Assembly: GCA_025055055.1 (NCBI GenBank)
Contig: JANWYX010000345.1
Location: forward strand, 1 to 17,444
Direction of reading: 5' to 3'
Length of the DNA stretch: 17,444 nt
DNA from: Caldilinea sp.
GTDB lineage: Bacteria; Chloroflexota; Anaerolineae; Caldilineales; Caldilineaceae
The position numbers were made by a program, and so were the translations under genes. Position 1 is the first letter of the stretch. Each line of letters begins with the position of its first letter. This document shows, one piece after another, positions 7,387-17,444 of the stretch. The notes under the pieces were generated by a model. That model was not told the DNA's origin, made no database searches, and was given only the letters and a program-made list of their open reading frames with translations.

Positions 7387-9339
7387 CTACCGGCTCACCG
7401 GCTCCAAGCTCTGGAAGGTGAACTTACCGCCCTGGAACCAATATAGCGGCATATACTTCGGATTCTCCGACGTGGGGAAGCCCGTCCAGTAACGCTCATC
7501 CCAGGTGACGAATTTCTTGAAGCTGATGGGCGTGATGAAATACATTTGCTCCGTCCAATACTTCAAGAATTCCGTGGTGATCTCGGTGTTTTCTGGGCTT
7601 CCAGGCGGCGCGGAAACCATCGCATCGATGAATTCACCGACCTTGGGATCGTTAATGCGCGTAATATTCGAGCCGCCCGTGCTGCGGGAGTCCTCACCGT
7701 TCGGCACGTAGAATCTCGGATGCCAGCCGCGCACTTGAGGCCATGAATCGCCGTCAGCCAGCACGAAACTAAACCATGGCGTGCTCACCTGGAACTGACC
7801 AACAGCATTGTTTTGCTCCCAGACACTGCGCTCCAACCCAAGTAGCTTGACATCAATGCCGAAATCGCTCCACATGTCGGCAGCGGCATTGGCCATGCGG
7901 AAGGCGTCGTTCTCATCCGGCGGAGAGGCGATTTCTAGAACCCAAGGGGTTCCATCCGGCTTGAGCCATTTGCCGTTGGCCCCACGACTGAAGCCGTTCT
8001 TGATCAGCAGGCGCTCGGCCGCGTCAGGGTCATATTTCCACCAGCCGGTGCCGAAGACCTCGCGCGGCGAGCCCGGAACTGTATAGCCCTGCTCCTCCGC
8101 CCAGGCGGCGATGCGCTCGGGGACAGTTGGATCATAGGGCTTGTACATGACACCCGGCTCGATCTCGATCTCCAGATTCTGCAGCCACTCCTCCAGAGGA
8201 TCGAGATACATTGCGCGCAGCGGCGCAGTTGGCGGCACCGGCATCACCGTCACTTTGGCGACGCCACCGATGTATTCGGTCTGCAGGTCGACGATATCGA
8301 GCGCCAGCGCCAGCGCCCAGCGCACATCTTTATTAGCGTAGATCGGGTCGGATTCTAGATTGAACGCAAGATGACGCACGTCAATCTCGTTCGGATACGC
8401 CCAGGGGAAGTCTTTGTACCAAGAGCGCGCAGTCGGTGTGGTCTTGAGCACCGTCTGGAAGGCCTCGAAGTCTACGTCGAAAAAGACGTCCAGCTCTCCG
8501 CGCGACATGGCGATGGCCTTCTTAGCGCTATCGCCGTAAAAGATCGTCAATACATACTTTGGCCCCGGCTTGCCTACGACAATTCCCGCCGGCGTGCGTT
8601 GCCAGTCTTCGCGGCGTTCAAAAAGCTCCCAAAAGCCGTTGGGGTCGGATTGAACTACTCTGTAGGTCCCCAGCACCACAGGGTCACTGTAGGTGTAGGT
8701 GACGGGGTCTTCCACCTTTTCAAAGATGTGCTTGGGCATAATGTACATGCCGTTCCAGCGCGTCTCAAAGAAGGTATGGAAGCGAGGGTTCGACTCTTTC
8801 AAGTTGAAGCGCACGCTGAAATCGCCCGTCTTTTCGATGGAATCCAGGAATTGATTGAAGCCGGCCGACCACCCAAATGCAGAAAGTTGCGGATTCGATT
8901 TGAGCAGCTCCACCGTGTAGACGACGTCATCTGCTGTGAACTGCACGCCATCGCTCCAATAGATATTGTCCCGAAGATTGACGTCCATTTGCGTGTAATC
9001 TTCGTTGTAGATCGGGTCGGAAATGGCTGCACCGTAGAGGCGTTCGCCGGTTTCCTGATCACGATACCAGAACGTCTCCATCATTAGAGCGTGACGATGA
9101 GGCGTATGTGGACCCGGCACCCAGAAATTGTAGTTGTCAATTACACTGTAGCGGAAAATTTGATCGGCGACAAACACTTCATTACGGGGCACATTCACCG
9201 GCAGCTGAGATGGACCGGCGTCAGCCGGCGGTGCAGCAGGAGCCGGTGCTGCAGCGCCTTCTCCGCCTTGAGGAGCTGCACAGGCGCCTAGTAAAAAGAT
9301 GAGAATAAGTAGTGCACTGACAAGTCTCCACCTTCGCAT
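7387..9339 (-). CDS. ABC importer substrate-binding lipoprotein, SBP family 5
   Basis: The 650-residue product opens with a lipoprotein signal (MRRWRL, then ALLILIFLLGAC) whose lipobox LGAC places the lipidated cysteine at residue 20, followed by a flexible Gly/Ala/Pro linker. The mature part is a family-5 solute-binding protein: NIYWSDGVQFTADDVVYTVE is the characteristic family segment, and DVRWALALALDI and DPDAAERLLIKNGF are further family landmarks. Family-5 proteins bind peptides, nickel or oligosaccharides; at this large size and next to sugar-type oxidoreductases, an oligosaccharide or glycoside is plausible but unproven. The ATG at 9339 is chosen because GGAGGA lies about 8 bases upstream and the signal peptide begins there; the frame runs 27 codons further without a ribosome site. 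It is the first gene of the importer operon. Confidence 0.95.
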   Translation of the reverse strand: MRRWRLVSALLILIFLLGACAAPQGGEGAAAPAPAAPPADAGPSQLPVNVPRNEVFVADQIFRYSVIDNYNFWVPGPHTPHRHALMMETFWYRDQETGERLYGAAISDPIYNEDYTQMDVNLRDNIYWSDGVQFTADDVVYTVELLKSNPQLSAFGWSAGFNQFLDSIEKTGDFSVRFNLKESNPRFHTFFETRWNGMYIMPKHIFEKVEDPVTYTYSDPVVLGTYRVVQSDPNGFWELFERREDWQRTPAGIVVGKPGPKYVLTIFYGDSAKKAIAMSRGELDVFFDVDFEAFQTVLKTTPTARSWYKDFPWAYPNEIDVRHLAFNLESDPIYANKDVRWALALALDIVDLQTEYIGGVAKVTVMPVPPTAPLRAMYLDPLEEWLQNLEIEIEPGVMYKPYDPTVPERIAAWAEEQGYTVPGSPREVFGTGWWKYDPDAAERLLIKNGFSRGANGKWLKPDGTPWVLEIASPPDENDAFRMANAAADMWSDFGIDVKLLGLERSVWEQNNAVGQFQVSTPWFSFVLADGDSWPQVRGWHPRFYVPNGEDSRSTGGSNITRINDPKVGEFIDAMVSAPPGSPENTEITTEFLKYWTEQMYFITPISFKKFVTWDERYWTGFPTSENPKYMPLYWFQGGKFTFQSLEPVSR

Positions 9340-9461
9340 AGCGTTTCCTCCTCGTTCAGTATTGAATAAAAAACACGACATAGCGCTCCGATATCCTTGC
9401 AAGAAATGCAGAATTACCAAGAGGCGCTATGAAAACACACTGCAGGGTAAAGAACAACGCA

Positions 9462-9473
9462 GAAAACGTTTCA
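9462..9473 (-). promoter_or_regulatory. Candidate LacI/GalR-type operator upstream of importer operon
   Basis: Read on the minus strand the site is TGAAACGTTTTC, close to the CG-centred palindrome TGAAACGTTTCA typical of LacI/GalR regulators. The eight-base core AAACGTTT (9464-9471) is a perfect palindrome. It lies about 125 bp before the binding-protein start and just downstream of the promoter candidate at 9485-9513, where a repressor would block transcription. No LacI-family gene is in the window. Confidence 0.3.
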
Positions 9474-9484
9474 CCGAGAAGAGA

Positions 9485-9513
9485 TGAATCAAAGCGACAG
9501 CCAGCGCAGTCAA
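9485..9513 (-). promoter_or_regulatory. Candidate sigma-70 promoter for importer operon
   Basis: On the minus strand TTGACT (9513-9508) and GATTCA (9490-9485) are separated by 17 bases. The -35 box matches the consensus in five of six positions but the -10 box is poor. It is the best-spaced pair found in the spacer. It would give an untranslated leader of about 140 bases. Confidence 0.25.
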
Positions 9514-9922
9514 TCTTCGCTCGTCAGCGATGCGAGTGTCGATTTTCCACCCAAACTTAACTCACGAACCCCAAAGTTTTACAACGATTCAACTCATGAA
9601 TGAATAAGCTCAAGCCATAGCTCAAAGGCTGAGTGTACTGCTATGCCGACCAAACCTTGCAAATTCGATAAAGCTTCAGAAGAAATTTTTACAGTTATTT
9701 TATTGTTGTGCTTTGGAAGATTTTTCTTTCGATTTTGGGAACCACGTCAAATTTAGCACATCTTTTCAGACATGTCAATCCCTGTTTTCGGTATTTTGCA
9801 ACAGGTTTCGAGCGAACATTTCAAAAACAAACAGCATAAATTTGTGGGGCTACGCAGTTGGTTCACCTTCGGGACACGCTGAGCATTCAGAAAGGTTATA
9901 TTTCTCAAGAAGACTTCGTTAA

Positions 9923-9951
9923 TTACACAACTTCTATTTTATACTTATAAT
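9923..9951 (+). promoter_or_regulatory. Sigma-70 promoter for DUF983 gene
   Basis: A perfect TATAAT -10 box (9946-9951) lies 17 bases after a weak -35 box TTACAC (9923-9928). Transcription would start near 9958, about 50 bases before the ATG at 10007. The box overlaps the first in-frame ATG (9950), which argues against that ATG being the true start. Confidence 0.55.
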
Positions 9952-10006
9952 GGCTTACCGAACTAGTATCTCTGTTGGTGTCTTGACGTCGAATTTGCAG
10001 ACACTT

Positions 10007-10375
10007 ATGCATCGCCTCTTGGCCCTTCTTTTCCAACGCTGTCCCGTCTGTCTACAAGGCGAGGTTTTCACCTCGCTCTTCGGCATGCACACGCATTGCC
10101 CCCGCTGCGGCGTCAAATACGAGCGCGAGACCGGCTATTTTCTCAACGCCATGTTCATCGGCTACGCAATCGGTTTTCTCGTTCTCGTGCCGACTGCACT
10201 GCTCCTGGCGTGGCTTAATGTTTCCATCCTCGTCTTTTCTCTTGCGATCGTTTCAGAAACTGCGCTGCTGACGCCGCTCCTTTTTCGCTATGCCCGCCTC
10301 ATCTGGATGCACATCGACCAAATGCTCGATCCCCGCTCCCCGCCGACTTTGATTTCCGGTCGCCCCCCTCTCTAA
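10007..10375 (+). CDS. DUF983-family zinc-ribbon membrane protein
   Basis: The 122-residue product carries two CxxC knuckles, CPVC (residues 12-15) and CPRC (31-34), spaced as in DUF983, followed by CGVKYERETGYFLNAMFIGY, which is the family's signature, two membrane helices (about 48-70 and 72-93) and the closing LLFRYARLIWMHIDQMLDP. The knuckles probably bind zinc on the cytoplasmic side. The family's biochemical role is unknown. I place the start at the ATG at 10007 because an upstream in-frame ATG (9950) falls inside a TATAAT promoter box and has no ribosome site; the ribosome site at 10007 is itself weak. It precedes the methionine operon but has its own promoter, so no link to methionine synthesis should be assumed. 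Confidence 0.85.
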   Translation: MHRLLALLFQRCPVCLQGEVFTSLFGMHTHCPRCGVKYERETGYFLNAMFIGYAIGFLVLVPTALLLAWLNVSILVFSLAIVSETALLTPLLFRYARLIWMHIDQMLDPRSPPTLISGRPPL

Positions 10376-10401
10376 GGATGAAAAAGCTGTGAAAATGCAG
10401 A

Positions 10402-10425
10402 GGCGTATTCTCCAAGAGATACGCC
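10402..10425. terminator. Hairpin after DUF983 gene, possible weak terminator
   Basis: GGCGTAT plus CTC (10402-10408, 10410-10412; one bulged T) pairs with GAG plus ATACGCC (10416-10425) around a three-base loop. A second small stem (CGAGC/GCTCG, 10428-10442) follows. There is no U-run, so if it ends transcription it does so weakly or with Rho. Confidence 0.4.
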
Positions 10426-10473
10426 ACCGAGCGCAGTGCTCGATCCACCTGCACGAATTTCTCTCACGCTTAT

Positions 10474-10659
<186 letters not shown>

Positions 10660-10676
10660 AATATGCGCTCCTGCTC

Positions 10677-10703
10677 ATCCCCATGTGTTGGGGATTTTTC
10701 TTT
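10677..10703 (+). terminator. Riboswitch expression-platform terminator 1
   Basis: ATCCCC (10677-10682) pairs with GGGGAT (10690-10695) around a seven-base loop, followed by TTTTTCTTT. Its 5' side overlaps CTCATC (10674-10679), which can instead pair with GATGAG (10644-10649), the 3' strand of riboswitch helix P1. SAM binding therefore frees this arm and lets the terminator form; without SAM the alternative pairing prevents it. Confidence 0.8.
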
Positions 10704-10737
10704 GCCCGGGAAACAGGCAGGAGGCGACGATAATGCA

Positions 10738-10772
10738 AACCCTCTCACCTGCCAGGCGAGAGGGTTCTTTTT
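10738..10772 (+). terminator. Second leader terminator between riboswitch and metY
   Basis: AACCCTCTC (10738-10746) pairs perfectly with GAGAGGGTT (10758-10766), followed by TTCTTTTT. It is a stronger stem than terminator 1 and stands between the promoter and metY, so it must be conditional or incomplete. CCTCTCA (10741-10747) is complementary to TGAGAGG (10646-10652) at the 3' strand of P1, so it too may be controlled by the riboswitch. Confidence 0.75.
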
Positions 10773-10821
10773 CAATCAACACATTCAACTTCAAAACACC
10801 AAACGACAGGAAAAGCGACGT

Positions 10822-12117
<1,296 letters not shown>

Positions 12118-12133
12118 GCACTTTAGGCGCAAG

Positions 12134-12170
12134 ACCCGTGAACGCCGGAAGCTCTTCGGCATTCACGGGT
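12134..12170. other. Intercistronic hairpin between metY and metX
   Basis: ACCCGTGAA (12134-12142) and GCCG (12144-12147) pair with CGGC (12157-12160) and TTCACGGGT (12162-12170), with one C/A mismatch and a nine-base loop. No U-run follows. It probably stabilises or tunes the message rather than ending it. It also overlaps a GTG upstream of metX, which makes that GTG an unlikely start. Confidence 0.6.
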
Positions 12171-12194
12171 TCACTGTTCAGCAAGGCAGGCATT

Positions 12195-14074
<1,880 letters not shown>

Positions 14075-14087
14075 CGAAGTGTTTCAT

Positions 14088-14161
14088 CGCCGAGGCGCAG
14101 GAGTACACAGAGATGGAATCACGAATGTTCTGCGTTTTCGGCGTCTCCGCAGCAGATTTTT
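14088..14161. terminator. Imperfect inverted repeat and T-run between convergent metW and peptidase-like gene
   Basis: CGCCGA plus CGCAG (14088-14093, 14096-14100) can pair with CTGCG plus TCGGCG (14130-14134, 14138-14143) around a 29-base loop. Alternatively CTGCG (14130-14134) pairs with CGCAG (14148-14152), followed closely by TTTTTCTTCT (from 14157), which would end metW transcription. The composition (GGCGCAG, ACACAGAGA, CTGCGTTTTC) resembles short dispersed repeats seen between genes in many genomes. Confidence 0.4.
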
Positions 14162-14164
14162 CTT

Positions 14165-15109
<945 letters not shown>

Positions 15110-15127
15110 GGACAAGTTTGACCGGAG

Positions 15128-16501
<1,374 letters not shown>

Positions 16502-16549
16502 GCGTTTCCTTTCGCATCAATTTAGGTCCGCTTGGCACCTTAGGGTGAC

Positions 16550-17444
16550 TCACGGCGTCGGCGTGGCGACGGGCGGCGCTTGAACCGGCGCAGGCGTCGG
16601 CGAGGCCGTGACGGAGGTCGCCGTTGCCTCCACGTTGGGAATTTGCGGAGGGCCGGCCCCGCCCTCTGCATTTTGCGCTTTAATGGTGACCTCGACGGCC
16701 TCCGGAATGACGGCGTTGCGTTCGATGCCGTTCGGGACGACGATCACGGGCTCGACAATGTGCGTTCCCGGCACCAGCCCCGTCAGGTCGAGGATCGCAA
16801 AGACGTCATCTTCGTTCATCGACTCCAACAGAGGAATCGGGCCGCTCAAGATCACGTCCACTTCGCTCAGCGCCGGCTCTGCGACCAACCCCGGCCCCAA
16901 CCCGCGCACGATCAGCGGCTCGGAGACGGTGACGCCACCTACGATCGGAGAAACGCCGGCGGTCGCCATCACAAAGTCGCCGTCGAACGAGGTGACGCCT
17001 TCGGGAAGGAGCAGAGAGACTCGTTTGCGCACGTCGGCAGTTGCGCCGGTCAGGTCGAGCGGTTCGGTCTCCACAAAGCCCGGCACCTGGGCAAGAATGT
17101 CGGGATCGCCCTGCAAGACGACCGTAGAAGGTTCGGCGCGCACAGCGCTGAGGCGATAGCCGGGCGCAGGCGAGCCGGTCAACTTCACGCGCACAGCCAC
17201 TTCCTTGCGGCCCGGCCACTGCTCCACCGGCACGACGACCTGCACCCTGCCCGGCGCAGCCACTTCAACGCGTTCGACCGGCCGGTTTTGGGCGTCCACA
17301 GGCACAAGCGGCAGCGTGCGTTCTACCTGACTTTTCGCCCCGCGTAGATAAACCTCGGCGCGGGCGCGCACCACCTGCTCGACCTGCGACGCCGGGCCGC
17401 GCACGGTCACCGTCATCGGCGTATAGATCGGCGGCTGCCAATCA
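16550..17444 (-). CDS. YbbR-domain protein (CdaR-like), 5' end beyond right edge
   Basis: The frame stays open to the right edge (upstream codons read DWQPPIYTP), so the ATG at 17416 is internal and the true start is outside. About 297 residues are visible, containing roughly three YbbR repeats: near MTVTVRGPASQVEQVV, near GYRLSAVRAEPSTVVLQGDP, and near EPLIVRGLGPGLVAE to EAVEVTIK. The protein ends in an Ala/Pro/Thr-rich tail. In Firmicutes YbbR (CdaR) is a membrane-anchored regulator of the c-di-AMP synthase CdaA, encoded next to it. Whether that partner is present lies outside the window. It stands 48 bp before der and is probably co-transcribed. Confidence 0.9.
   Translation of the reverse strand, partial: DWQPPIYTPMTVTVRGPASQVEQVVRARAEVYLRGAKSQVERTLPLVPVDAQNRPVERVEVAAPGRVQVVVPVEQWPGRKEVAVRVKLTGSPAPGYRLSAVRAEPSTVVLQGDPDILAQVPGFVETEPLDLTGATADVRKRVSLLLPEGVTSFDGDFVMATAGVSPIVGGVTVSEPLIVRGLGPGLVAEPALSEVDVILSGPIPLLESMNEDDVFAILDLTGLVPGTHIVEPVIVVPNGIERNAVIPEAVEVTIKAQNAEGGAGPPQIPNVEATATSVTASPTPAPVQAPPVATPTP

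Larger units (their letters stand above)
9340..9949. other. A/T-rich gene-free spacer between importer operon and DUF983 gene
   Basis: About 610 bp separate the divergent binding-protein and DUF983 genes. The only sizeable open frames are short (a plus-strand frame of 69 codons at 9713-9922 among them) and lack ribosome sites or recognisable motifs. The stretch holds the importer promoter/operator candidates, several short inverted repeats (CTTGCAAG at 9396-9403; CCTGTT/AACAGG at 9781-9805) and the DUF983 promoter at its right end. It is visibly richer in A and T than the methionine block. Confidence 0.7.

Noticed and set aside
9860..9890. TTCACCTTCGGGACACGCTGAGC as a possible dispersed repeat or tRNA fragment
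   Set aside because: It does not fold as a tRNA arm set, and a single degenerate copy is not enough to call a repeat.
9713..9922. Plus-strand 69-codon open frame in the A/T-rich spacer
   Set aside because: No ribosome site, no recognisable motif, and odd composition; it overlaps the region leading into the DUF983 promoter.
10683..10733. Sixteen-codon frame starting MCWGFFFARETG and ending in four Arg codons, between the two leader terminators, as a possible leader peptide
   Set aside because: No ribosome site upstream, the ATG lies in the loop of terminator 1, and the riboswitch already explains the control.

Overview
The window reads as bacterial chromosome, most likely from a Chloroflexota lineage (Anaerolineae/Caldilineae type). 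This placement is inference. It rests on a lipoprotein solute-binding protein with a Gly/Ala/Pro linker after its lipobox, a YbbR protein with a Pro/Thr-rich tail, an S-box (SAM-I) riboswitch driving metY-metX-metW, and a Der GTPase whose first G4 motif reads NKAE. No rRNA, tRNA, transposase or CRISPR array was recognised.

Left block (1-9339, all minus strand). Read in the direction of transcription it encodes a family-5 (peptide/oligosaccharide) substrate-binding lipoprotein, two inner-membrane permeases, two Opp/Dpp-type ATPases, two Gfo/Idh/MocA oxidoreductases, a PAPS-type sulfotransferase-like protein and the first 57 codons of a sulfatase that runs off the left edge. Gaps from the binding protein to the second oxidoreductase are short (106, 41, 5, -20, 39 and 20 bp), so this looks like one operon. 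A 158-bp spacer holding a palindrome and a 13-bp tandem repeat separates the sulfotransferase/sulfatase pair, which may have its own promoter. The set suggests import and oxidation of a sugar- or cyclitol-like compound that may carry sulfate esters. The substrate is unknown.

Middle spacer (9340-9949) is A/T-rich, has no convincing gene, and carries a candidate promoter/operator for the ABC operon. It is followed by a small plus-strand DUF983 zinc-ribbon membrane protein (10007-10375).

Methionine block (10474-14074, plus strand). A strong promoter is followed by a complete SAM-I riboswitch, two consecutive intrinsic terminators, then metY (O-acetylhomoserine sulfhydrylase), metX (homoserine O-acyltransferase) and metW. 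Together these convert homoserine to homocysteine under SAM feedback. Both terminator 5' arms can pair with the 3' strand of riboswitch helix P1, an unusual double expression platform.

Right block (14165-17444, minus strand). In transcription order it holds a YbbR-domain protein (5' end beyond the right edge), the ribosome-assembly GTPase Der, and a membrane-anchored M28-family protein. The M28 protein has lost most of the family's metal-binding and catalytic residues, so it is probably a pseudoenzyme.

Nothing here amounts to a wholly new system. The best leads are the degenerate M28 protein, the double-terminator S-box leader, and the sulfatase/sulfotransferase/importer cluster.
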